From Udeniomyces pyricola (lineage: Eukaryota; Basidiomycota; Tremellomycetes; Cystofilobasidiales; Mrakiaceae): a stretch of 64,000 bases of DNA. Every line of letters starts with the position of its first letter. The stretch's first letter is position 1. The DNA is taken from positions 786,853-850,852 of the forward strand of contig BCIK01000011.1 in assembly GCA_039545295.1 (NCBI GenBank), in the 5' to 3' direction. Below, one piece after another: positions 45,701 through 56,484 of the stretch. The notes below the pieces were generated by a model, which did not search any database, was not told where the DNA came from, and saw nothing but the letters and a program-made list of their open reading frames with translations. A program made the translations under genes and the position numbers.

Positions 45701-48700
45701 AGGAGATTTGGGTTCGTTTTCAGCCCCCCCCCCCTTTCTTTTTTTCTTGTATCTGTCAAGTTCTTGGTCTCTTTTTTTTCGCTGTTGTTGTCTTTCATTA
45801 CCTCTCCGCCTCCTCTTGTCTCATGGCAGGAAACCAAGTGACCGTCCGCGACTAACTATTCACGTTCCCGACTTTTCCCTTGCTCCTCTTTGGTTTACAT
45901 CATCAACTCGGACTCCAAACTTCCCCTTTTCTCTTCCAGCGAACCCAACAAAACCGTCTCCTGCGAGTCACGACGCGTGAATCCGAACAGCGATACCACA
46001 TACTCGAGGCTCAGCATGCCGAAACGCTGCGCCAACTTCAAATCCTCGATGGTGAAATCGTCCTCCATCGCAAGTTGCTCGCTATCGCTCTGGTCTTACT
46101 CGTAGGTCCTGATTCGGGAACGCTTTGTTGGATGTGTTGGATTTCCTTCCTGTTTGGCTCGGCATAGAAAGCTGACTTGATTGCCTTCCCCCCNCCCCCC
46201 CCCCCTTCCCTTCCTCCCTGCCCTCTCTTCACATCTCCCTCGTGAACATCATTATCGTCTTTCGCTTCCCCCAACTCATCACGCTCCAGATCATCATCCT
46301 CGCCTGCTTCTTTGCTATCCGCTTTGGCTCGATCGAAATGGTTCCCGTCGCCGTGCGAGCGGCGTCCCAACGCGTCAAAGACCGCAGTAGCGCTCGCCGA
46401 GGTCCAGCCCCAAAGGAACTCCTCCTCGCTCAAAATACCCATGCAGGGGGAAGTCATATGCAACGACATGTCTGTACGTGACTCGGATGGACAGTCCTTT
46501 CTTCTACTGTCTATCCCCCTACCTCTTCTTCCTCCTCCTCCTCATACTCTCGTTGTTTTGCCTGGTTTGATTCGAGAAAGGTCAAGTTAGCTTACACTTG
46601 ACTCTCTCCCCTTGCTTGTATTTGATCTGAATCCTGCATTCGAACTACCGCTCTAGCCTCTCCCATGACTGCTCGGCGAATCTCTCGTCCTAGCAGCCTG
46701 ATCTCTCCCAATCACGGATTATCTCACCTCCACTTTCCCCTCACCACTACTACCACCACCTTTGCTTCCCCACCGTCGTCATCTTCTTTCGTTGGCTTGT
46801 CATCCGGGACGTCAGGTCGGACGCCCCTCATTCGGATCCGTCATCAATCCGCTACACCTCAGAAACGACGTTCGACATCGTCATCTCCTTCGTCTTCGTC
46901 GCCGTTGCTTTATCCGTCACAAGGCACCGGTGGAGGAACAACGACACCTCCTACTTTAAACTTGACGCCGAAAGGAACTTCGTTGACATCATCCCCTTTG
47001 ATACCGACAATATCATCTTCATCTTCTTCTTCATCTCTGCCATCATCGGCGGTTCCACACCCTTGGAGCTCTTCAATACCTTTGTCGTCGAACGGGGGGA
47101 CATCATCCCATCGATCATCTTCATCGACCCCTCTCGTGACGTCCCCTTCCACCAACACCTCCTTTCCCTCCTCAATCACAACGACCCCTTCCCTCCCATC
47201 ATCATCATCTTCTTCTTCTCCTTCTCCTTCTTCGTTGGCTTCTGCTTCCTTTACCTCCCCCCGTTCGTACTCTCCTACTACACCTCATCACGCCCTTTTG
47301 CGTCCCCACCGAATCTCTCTTCTCTCCCCTCGAGATCTCGCTTTCGCCTCTTCCTCTTCCCCTGGAAGTGTGACTCGGAGCCCGACGACGAGGATGATGA
47401 TGGCGTCGTCGTCGTCGTCGTCGTCGTCTCATCATCACTTGCCGTTTCGTCGGATCGCAGCGGCGAGGAACGCGCATTTGCATAGTATGGAAGTGGAGAG
47501 ATTGAGAAGTGAGGATGGAGGGGTGATGAAGAGGAGGGAAGAGGGAAGAGGGAAAGGGAAAGGCAAAGGGAGAGGGAGAAGTGGGAAGGGGAAGGAGGAA
47601 GGTGAAGAAGGAGGTGAAGAAGGTGGGAAAGAGAGGTTGGAGAAAGGGATGGATGAGTCGACTGAAGAGATGATGATGATGATGAGAACGACGACGACGA
47701 TGACGATGGAAGCCATTCCTCCTCCTCCTCCTCCACTTGCCACCAGGACCCCTGGGTCTCCTTCTACCACGGTCGTTACTCTCCAAGGAGATCCAACACA
47801 GCCGACAACTCCTGTGAGGATGGTGTTGGCCTCGTCATCGAACGTGGCGTCTAGGTCGAGTCCGATGACCTCTCCTTCTTCTTCTTCTTCATCCCCGGCG
47901 GCGGCGACGACGATGGCGAGGAAGAAGATCTCGAGACCGAAGAAAGCGATGATAGATGGGTTGATGAGAACGCCAAAGAAGTCACTCGACCATCTTTTAC
48001 CGGAGGGTCAAACCCCATCGTCGTCATCGGAAGGTTCCCGGTGGTTCGTCCCTCCCCAAGCCAAAGATGGTTCAAGCAGCAGCAGCAGCGAGGATGGAGA
48101 GGAGAGGGATGGGTGTGGACATGATGTTGATCGGACGACGACGACAACTCTTGACGATCCAAGCCAGCAACAGGAGCGATGGCCGCAGCGATTCGAAGGG
48201 ACGACAACGACTGATATCTCGACGCCGACGAGATCGACGCCTTCTTCTTCTTTCAGCACCTTCCTTGCTTCGTTTACGTCTCCGAGATCAAAACCGCGGA
48301 TGATCCCGTCTCCTCCTTCCCTTGGCACGAGTAGGAACGAGCCTAGCGGTCCCAGCCGATCTAACGACGATGACGATGACGACGACAAGGATGATGATGA
48401 CGATGAGAGGCGTCCCAGTTGGTCGCTTAGAGGTCAGCAGCAGCAGCAGGAGAGGAAGTCTTCTTCTTCATCATCTACAACATTATCGTCAGGGATGATG
48501 ATGCGGAGGTTTATGTCGACTACACCTCCTCCTCCTCCTCCTCCTAGATCTCGTGTTTCTCAACGACGGAGGACGTTCGGAGACGAACTTGGTCAAGACG
48601 ATGGATGGGCTGAAGGAGGAGGTGATGGTGGTAGAGGGATGAGGGATGGGAGTCGGATAGAGAGACGGAGGAGCGGAAGGATTAGTGGTGAAGGGAGTGG

Positions 48701-49037
48701 ACAGATGACTCCTAAAGCAGGAGCAGGAGCGGGAGCGGGGGTACGAGCGTCGACGGTTGTGATGATGTTGCAGAGACAATGGGGTGTTGGGAAAAGTGGG
48801 TCTCGGTCGTCTTCGGAAGAAGAGGGAGAAGCAAGAGGAAGAGGAGGACAAGGGGTGGAGGAACGAGCGTTGGGTGGGGATGGAACGTCGGTGATGGCAG
48901 GCCGTGAGGATAAACGGGAGCCAAAGGAGGAGGTGATGAATGCGGAAGAGGAAGGAGAAGAGGAGGAAGATGATGGGGGATGGACGACGGGATTAGGAAC
49001 AGATGAAGAGGAGGAGGAGGATGCAAGAGAGGAATGA
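42796..49037 (+). CDS. SUN-domain ER membrane protein, SLP1/SUCO type, with long tail
   Basis: SLP1-type SUN proteins act in the ER to protect folding soluble proteins. Exons 42796-43098 (tentative end), 43222-43979, 44142-44433, 44617-45711, 45940-46101, 46290-46473 and 46657-49037 give about 1724 residues. A signal peptide is clear (MKLTYSFPLVPRYLLLLLAL). After a Ser-rich lumenal stretch the SUN domain runs from FNYASLDCSARI through DRYMLTPC, HYVVIELCDEIRID, FEFFSSITKEVRVRA and RYIRLDFIGHYGSEYYCPVS. A coiled-coil region follows (ESIYAFITRRLSTLE onward), then one helix near 860-882 (LLAIALVLLIIILACFFAIRF). The remaining about 840 residues are Ser-, Arg- and acidic-rich, predicted cytosolic. 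The first junction is uncertain: the best-looking donor, GTCAGT at 43148, is out of phase with exon 2, so a weaker GTTGAG donor is used here. Confidence 0.78.
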
Positions 49038-49993
49038 GAAGAGAGAGAAAAAAAAAGGGGGGGTTTAGGTTTATTCTTATTTTCTTCTTTCTCTACAAGA
49101 TTAATGACCTCTCTTCCCTCCTCCTCCCCCTTCCCCTTCCCTTCCTTTTCTCTCTCGCTCAAGTGTTGTCCGATGTGCAAAGTCAGGATAAACAGAGGGA
49201 ACGCAAAGCTTAATGTCCGAGAAAGAAGAAAAAAAGAGGCCGACAATCATGAGAGGACTAGGAGAACCATGATCGCGAGCCGGATAAAAAAACACATGAA
49301 CCTTAACCTTTTTTTTTTTTTTCCGAGATCAAGTTAAAGAATTTTTAATGGCAAAATGATCGATGATGGGTCAGCTCTCGACGACAAAGGATGAGAGAGT
49401 TTTCACATACACACCTCATCCCATCGTTCTCATTATCTCATTCCAGCTTGTTCTCTCGCAGTTTTTGCTTTTTTTTCTGTTTTTTCTTTTCTTTTTTTTC
49501 TCTCGTTTCTTGCTTTCTTTCCTGTTTTTGCTTTGGCTTGATCATGGTCGTTCGTCGATTTCGATTATCTCTGTTCGGCTTGCAGGGCCCGGGAGGGGGG
49601 GGGGGGACTCAAGGGACGCGCGGCAAGAGCGAGCTATGGAAATACTACACACATACACACACACACACGTCATGGAAGAAGAAGAGAACGAAGCAAAGAA
49701 AAGACAAGTCACTAGTAGCTGAAAGTTTGGAGGAGTGAGGAAGCACGATGGAGTGGAGGTCGAAGGGCCCGGGGGGGGGAAAGAGGGAAGGATCGGGGAG
49801 GGGAGGAAGGAAAGATTCAAAGTCGGGAAGCAAATGCGAATGAAGCATGACGCGACGCCAGAGAAGATAGGTGATGGGTACAGACGAACAAATGGGAGAG
49901 GGAGGAGGGAGGAAGAAGGCAAAGAAAAAAAGACAGTCACGAAGAAAGCACAGAAAGAGGAGTCGTCATAGAAAGGCTTGAGCGGGACGGTTC
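49038..49993. other. Convergent intergenic region, SLP1-like / RRM protein
   Basis: Both neighbours end here. The stretch holds T-rich tracts (49305-49325, 49460-49540), G runs near 49600 and 49770, and an AC repeat at about 49650-49668. Open frames are low-complexity. I see no gene. Confidence 0.5.
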
Positions 49994-51176
49994 TCAAGCT
50001 GTCGCTCCCAGTCCGCCATCCATGGTCGTGTTGCTGCTGCTGGTGTGACTCATCGACGCCGTTCTACCACCTACCCTCCCACTCAAACTCTGTCCACCAG
50101 TCGTACCACCGATTCCGCCAGCCTGCTGCATCGCCCTCCTGATCTCACCCAAAGCGGCATCGGCTCCGCCAGCACTGTCCCTCCGGTTCCCACCCGGTCC
50201 AGCACTGCTCTCCCTTCGTTGATGAATACCCTCGGCCGCACGGCCCCAGGAACCAGAGGTAGTCGATGTCGCTCCAAAGGAGCCCATACGGGAGTGGTGG
50301 GAGTGGGAGTTGGATCGGTGGTGATGGTGGTGTGAGGAAGACGACAGAGGAGGGTGAGACGACGTAGGGAGTGTAGACGATGAAGAGGAAGAGTGGGTAA
50401 GAGGGTAAGGTTGGGTTTGGGCTTGAGGTGGGGAGAAGGCACTGGTATGTGTGAGAGAGAGAGAGAGGCAAGAAGGGGGAAGAGAAACAGAAAAAGGGTT
50501 TGCTAAGTGAACCAGTATCGAACATGACACCTGTATATGCACATCCAAACACAAAACCAAAGTAAGTTCAAGAAGAGGCATCTTTTCTTAAGAGACTGAC
50601 TTGATGTTGGAGATGCTCTGGGCCCTTGCGCCGTGCGTTCGAGCATTGACGTTAGCGATGATGGACTGGGCGTCGGGACCGTCGTAAGGGCGGATGACGG
50701 CAAAAGACGTGAGGGAGAGATGGGGCCTGAGGAGGGTTTGAAGGTAGGCTTTCTTGGCTGGCAGATGGCCAAGGGAAGGAGGAAGGGAGGGATTCATAGA
50801 GTTGATGAGGATGTTCGGATATGGGACAGAAAGAAAAAGGGGAAAAAAAAAAGAGATGGATGCGGTGTTAGGAAGGACAACCAGAACAAGACAACCAAAC
50901 CGCAGCTGTCCCCCATCCGGCGAACGGACACATTCACCCACTCCCTCAACACAGACTAAGAAACCAATCCTTACCAACGCCCGCATCGTTAAAGACGACC
51001 AATGCATTCTGATCGTCGATCCACTTGATCTTGAACCCGCCTTGGTCGGCTTCCCACTCGCCAAACGCCGCAATCAGGTCGCGTGTCTTAAGCTCGGGCG
51101 GGAAGTTGGAGAGGGAAAGGATCCGAGTCACCGAGGCCGAACTGAAGGGCGGTTGCGAGGGTATGGAAGGTTCCAT
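49994..51176 (-). CDS. RRM-fold protein, possibly R3HCC1-like
   Basis: Exons 50975-51176, 50601-50757 and 49994-50441 join in frame to 268 residues. The first about 115 residues form a compact domain: ILSLSNFPPELKTRDLIAAF, GGFKIKWIDDQNALVVFNDA and AKKAYLQTLLRPHLSLTSF. This is the beta-alpha-beta pattern of an RRM-like fold and resembles the C-terminal domain of R3HCC1-type proteins, so RNA or protein binding is an inference. The C-terminal half is Ser/Gly/His-rich and disordered. The start was chosen because no splice acceptor exists between this ATG and the upstream pyrimidine tract. The third exon is fixed by a phase-2 junction (GTCAGT donor, CCAG acceptor). Confidence 0.72.
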
Positions 51177-51924
51177 CGTACAGACCGACCGGTAGTGAAC
51201 CAAGAGAGGAGGATCAAGAGCGATATCGAAAGTGATGGGTTCAAGGGAGAGTGAAAGTCAAACGAGTGAGAACAAGGGAAGGGGAGGGGGGGGGGGACGA
51301 AAGAGGGAGCATGGAAATCAGCCATCCATTCAAGTTGGAGGTCCATCTCTGAGAGACGAGCTAGATCCAGATCTCTGTGTGTGTATGTGAACGTGAAAAT
51401 GGGAGAGGTGGAGTGTGTGGACGATGAGGGTGCGGATGAGACAGGAAAAGACAGAAAGACAGAACAGGAGGGAAAGGGACACGCAGGGAAGAGAGAGATG
51501 GTAATAGCGCGGCGGGAGGGAGCCGAGGGGATCGACGACTGGCTGGATGTCGAAGTGGGATGAATATGGATATGCATGCCGTCGTTCACACAGGGACGCA
51601 CAGCTGAGCTGGGGGAGCAGAAGTCATCGATGTGGACTATGTCAAGTGCGACGGAATCGATGGAGAAAGGGTTATCGGGAGGGAGGTGGTGATGATGATG
51701 ATGATGATCAAGGGGGGGAAACGTGAGTGATTAACCAGGACGATCGATCATCCAAATGTACAGCCTCCATTATCATTCATCCAGCATGACGATGCCATGC
51801 AAATCATGCCCATCTTCAGACAGATGATTTTTTATTTTTTTTACATTGATATGTATGTTTCTATGCACATCCATCTTCATCAAATACAATACAACACCGA
51901 CCCTATCACCTCCAACTACAAAGT
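51177..51924. promoter_or_regulatory. Promoter region of the RRM-protein gene
   Basis: This lies between two minus-strand genes. It has a G-rich tract (51277-51298), a pyrimidine-rich gene-strand leader and a short GAT run at 51688-51708. A short ATG-led frame near 51350 is preceded by no good splice context, so I do not call it coding. Confidence 0.45.
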
Positions 51925-53647
51925 TCAATACAAGCCCAATCCAATCCCTCCACCCCCGTGCCCAAATGTTGACAGGCCACTACTAAAGCAATCAGCCGGC
52001 AGAACCACCCCTTCCTCGGCCTCTGCCATCTCTCCTGTACCCTCCGAGTCACAATCATCCTCCTCCATCATCTCTCCACCAGCTCCATCACCCCATCGAC
52101 CACTCTTCCTCACCACCGCATCAGAAGCCATCAAATCAATGCCCAAACACCGTCGTTGCTCATTTCCTTCTTTCCTATCCACATCCATTTTGACCCGTTT
52201 CTTCCCTCTCTGATGAGATTCCCCCTGTAAGAACCCACTTGCCCCGAGAGCACCGTTCCGCCGCGAAGTAGACTCTTGTACCACTCCCACCACTACCACT
52301 ACACGGTCAAGATCCCTCCGCCCACCATTCATCCCCTCGTCGCATCGATCGTCACCATCCGACCTCAAGTGGGTGTGGGTGAAGAAGGGAACGTTCGCTA
52401 GCCGTGGGCCACGGGGAGGCGTCGCGTTGACGTCAAGTGGAGGAAGCGATCCATCCGAAAAATCAGAGGGAGTGTAAGAGTCAGAAGCCGAAAATGAAGG
52501 ATCGGGGACGACTGCTTGGTGATCGACGGTGTCGTGCGTTTGGGAGGAAAGAGGAGGAGGGAGGGAGGGATGGCGGCGATTGAATTGATGAGAGTTGAGA
52601 TGATAAGACGACGATCGATTAGGAGTGGAAGCAGCAGAGGGAAAGAACGAAGAGGCGACTTCGACGACTTGCTCAGAACTACGACTCGTCGTCGTCGTCG
52701 ACGTCGTCATCTCCATCTTGAGCGGGGATCCAAGGAGTTGAATGAATGGCGAAGTCGACGTTTGCTTGTCGACTGGTCTTGGTTTGGGAAACGGCTGAGT
52801 CGCATTAGATCGATGGGTGATGAATCGTCGAGGAGGGGTCGAATAAGCTGTCGTGCTCGATGGACTCGCCGAACCAGCCGTGGAGAGGACAGATCCCATC
52901 CGAGTGATGGTGCTCTGGACAGAGGCGGCGTCCTCGCGTTGTTCGTTGAGGCGAGAGAGCGAGGTCGAGCGACAAGTTTGAGCGACGCTGGCAAGGGTGA
53001 TGGGTTCGCCCGAGAGGCGAAGTCGAGCTATGTGGTCCCGACCGGGTTCAGAGAGCGTCAAGGGGAGGTTCATCAAGAGGAGTGAGATTTGGATCGCAGT
53101 TGGCAGGGTCGAAAGCGTTGGAGAGGTCGTCGAGAGGGCGAGAAAGTCGGAAATGTATTTGTTCGGCTCAGCCTGGGACACAAAGGTATTGAACCAAAGA
53201 TCGTCAGCTAGCGACTAACAAATGCTCTTCGTTGTGAGGAAGAGAATTATGGGGAAAGGATCAAAGATGACGAGACGCCAAGACGGAACTCAGAAACGAA
53301 ACAAGATCAGATAAACTTACCTGACTAAGAGCCGTCAGCTCACCATAAAGCTCCCAACCGCCATTCTCCGCTCGATCCATCATCGACCGAGCGCTAAGTG
53401 TTTTTGCCATGCTGCCGTCGCACGACTTCCTACCCCTCAACGGACTCGACTGCATGACCTTGTCGCCTGGGACATGTTGGGGCCGATGCCGGTGAGGTCG
53501 GTTCGTCCGGCCTTCTCCGAGAGGGTGGCGGGTCGGCCGATGGCTTTTGGTCGAATGATGGTGAGTGCGAGGCGAAGGCGCGTCGGAGGAAGAGAAAGAG
53601 GTATCGAGAAATGTGTTGGTGTTGGTTGGGAGTTCAAACGCAGGCAT
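51925..53647 (-). CDS. Uncharacterised protein with copia-Gag-like (UBN2-type) region
   Basis: Two exons, 53321-53647 and 51925-53172, join in phase 0 (GTAAGT donor, CCCAG acceptor) to 524 residues. Residues about 95-200 carry GGWELYGELTAL, then YISDFLAL, LPTAIQISLLLMNLP and ITLASVAQTC with a following Arg/Glu-rich helix. This spacing resembles the Gag polyprotein of Ty1/copia-type elements: Trp-led helix, a tyrosine-isoleucine helix, a hydrophobic Leu-Pro helix and a Glu/Arg helix. The remainder is Ser/Pro-rich and disordered and ends in a Gly-rich tail. No zinc knuckle, protease, integrase or reverse transcriptase is seen nearby, and no long terminal repeats flank it, so if Gag-derived it would be a domesticated single gene. 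The resemblance is by eye only. Confidence 0.6.
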
Positions 53648-54307
53648 CTGGCAGGTTGAGAGCAGGAAGAGGGTTCGAAGGACAAGGTGGAGTAAAAAGA
53701 AGGAGGGAAATGAGGAAAGAAGAGACAGGAAGGTGGCAGCTGGTTGATGAAACGTGAATGCCGAAAGGAGGCAGAGCGGCAGAATGAATCGCAAGGATGA
53801 GAGTTAAGAGCGAAATCCAGGCCAGAGGAAAGGCTCGTGAGACCAAGCCATCTCTACTCGACCCTCTAGCGGGAACGTCAGTAAGAAGCAGACCAGAGAC
53901 ACCAACAAGGGATACAGAGAGACTGGAAAGATTGCCGGGCAGGGTTTCGGTTCCAAGAATTCAGAGGGGGCTTGTCTCAGGGGCTGGTGGCGCCACGCGA
54001 TCTACCGCCTTTCTTTCGCTCCTTTCCTTCAGACTATCCCCCTCTCCTTCCCGAGTCGCACGTGGCGAGAGGATTAGCCGATCCATACCAGTCACGAGTA
54101 GAAAGGCTAAATCATCGTCATCGGAATCGAAAAGTGGCGTCGTTGACAGAAACTCATTTGTCAAATTCTGGAAAGGGACAACCCCGAGTCTCATCAGTGT
54201 CTTTCTTCCTTATCATGACGATTTCAAGACGGACGGATCAAATGAAGACTCACTGCTTCCTGAATGGAACAGATAACGCGTGGAGACAAAGTAGATAAAT
54301 CAGCAAT
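53648..54307. other. Intergenic, Gag-like promoter and SCI1-like 3' flank
   Basis: This lies between two minus-strand genes. An open minus-strand stretch (about 53961-54170) with an acidic patch could be a 3' exon of the upstream gene, but no homology supports it. No other feature is recognised. Confidence 0.4.
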
Positions 54308-56217
54308 CTACATTGTACAGATGATCAGCTTTGGGAGATGATGCGCACCCTGCGAACGAGTCGATAAACGAGAAAGCATCAGTAAAGGCGTTGAGTCAAG
54401 AAGAATCAGGTAGTGTCCGGGCAAACTCACATCCATTCGAACACCCAAAGTCTTGGTCACGTCCATGCCAAGAGTCTGGAGAGGTATCGATCCCAATCAG
54501 TTGTCAACTAATGTCCTGCCCATCATTCGACGTCGCATCTAAGAGAGAGAAAAGCGACAGAGAAACTAATAGACCTCGCACCTTTCTCTTGCTAAATTCG
54601 ACTCGCTCGTTCTGTACTCTTCGGAGATCTTCGAGCTGAGCCTTGCTGAGGTACGTCTCGGTCTCCTTGACGGGTCGCTTGAGCGAGCTGCTATGGGCGG
54701 CCATGTCCGCCATAGGGTCGTACGATGAGGATGCAAGGGTTCCTCCGTTTCGCAGGACGTCCATTCGAGCAGAATAGGCAAGCATGTCGTAGTACTGTTT
54801 CGTTTTCAGGATTGGAAATATCCAGAAGAGTAAGAGTAAGAGTACAGTAAGCTGTCTGTCAAGGGAGCATAGATATAGGATAGGCAGAGGTGGAACCGAA
54901 GATGTACCTTTTCATGTGGAAGCGTAGCTACATTCAAGTTCCATAAAGAGGGAACATCAGCAACACTCGCAAAATGCACGATGAACGGAGCAACGTACCA
55001 GTGTTGTAGTCCTCAACAAAGACAGTCCACTCCTTCTTTTCCTTGTCCTTCTTGACCGTCTCGGGATTGATTTTGCGTTCTTCAACCATCCATGAGCGGA
55101 ACTCCTGTATTCGGAAGGAAGTGAAGAAAATCAACCGGTCAACATATGTTCGATGGATCATGAGATTGAAGATTACAGATGACGCGTGGAACACAGTCCA
55201 CAAGATGATGACATATGGATGAAGGGCACAAGCCAGTGATACGTACGCCTTCCTTCTTCTCTCGACTAAGAAGTTGATATAAGCAGGAGTAAGAAGGTAA
55301 AGTATATCAGCGTACGACACGGCAAGCATCGGTAAGAGGTCCTTGACTTGATACGGCAACACGTACTCTTGGTCGTCGATGATACCGTACTTGCCCCATT
55401 GAGCCGTACTAGACGACGTGGCAGCCCTCTTCTTCTTTTCCTAATGACTCAGACCAATCGAAACGCCGCAAGCCAGACAAGGGGTCATAGGAGATCGTGT
55501 CAGCTTTGTTCGTCTGGGATCAACGGCCCACGTCCCCAGAACATCTAGGGTCCAAAACGCCGTTGACGACGTACTTTCTTCTCCTTTTTCTTCTCCTTCT
55601 TCTCTTTCTTTTCCTTCTTGCGCCTCTTTCTCTCCTCTCTGTCCGAATCGTCCTCCGAGTCGGAATGGTCGCGTCGGGAAGAGGACTTGCGGTCCTTGTC
55701 CTTGCGGCGGCGGCGGCGACGTTCGCGCTCATCGTCACTCTCGGAGCTAAAGGGGGTTTAACGGAGAGTGCAAGAGATGGACGAATGGGTTGTAGTCAGT
55801 GTAAATTTCTCACACGGTGAAGGTCCTAGCAACACCATGGAATCAGGGTCCAGATGAGGCGCTCGTGACTACTCACTCGGACGATTCAGACTCGCTTGGA
55901 GATGGAGACCTGTCGCGTCGGGATGATCGATGATGACGTTCTGACTTTGAGCCTCCGCGATCCCTACTTCGACTCCTCTCCTTCTCATCCCGATGTCGAC
56001 CTTCTGAAGACCTCTTGGAATCCCGGGTTCCTCTCTCGCGACTTCGGCTTCGGTCCCTGTTCCTTTCGCGATCCCGGTCGCGACGGTCGGGCGACCTGGA
56101 TCGCTCGCGTCGCGAGGAGGATCGAGACTCGTCGTCGTCACCTGCTCGGCGGCGGTCAGAGCGATCAGAGTCTCTGTCTCTGTATCGATCTTGAGAGGGA
56201 TAGTCTCGAGAGGACAT
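54308..56217 (-). CDS. RS/KE-rich nuclear protein, SCI1-type conserved domain
   Basis: Nine exons (55877-56217, 55575-55746, 55367-55440, 55247-55265, 54999-55104, 54908-54927, 54582-54794, 54431-54475, 54308-54349) keep frame to 343 residues. The first 170 residues are Arg/Ser/Asp- then Lys/Glu-rich, as in splicing-linked proteins. The conserved part reads TAQWGKYGIIDD, FRSWMVEERKINPE, WTVFVEDYNTATLPHEKYYD and then a Lys/Glu-rich helix. This order matches the plant style cell-cycle inhibitor 1 (SCI1) family, which I recall as widespread nuclear proteins of poorly known function. Two exons are 19 and 20 bases. The last two exons have no recognisable homology, so the true stop may differ. Confidence 0.7.
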
Positions 56218-56484
56218 AGGTGGAAAGTTGGATGTAACGGCGACGAAGAAGAGGAAAGAGGGGGGGGGCGTTGGCGATAGTTCGAGGAAAGCCGTAAGTT
56301 GGCGTTGCAGCGCCGCAGAGCGCGACCTCTTCGGAATCTTGCTTACATCATGCAGATTGTACGTACATCATCGTATATACTCATCAACCCATTCCATATA
56401 ATTCATCATGTAACACGAACACACCCACAATATCAGCGAGATCAACCGACCCAGATTGTAAACTTAAGGAAATCATGAACACAT

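Noticed and set aside
47205..47786. 193-residue frame antisense to the SUN gene tail
   Set aside because: The sense frame is open for 790 residues and spliced in phase; the antisense is an Arg/His shadow of Ser/Gly codons.
53961..54194. Acidic minus-strand frame as last exon of the SCI1-like gene
   Set aside because: A phase-compatible acceptor exists, but there is no homology support and a nearer exon with a stop fits as well.
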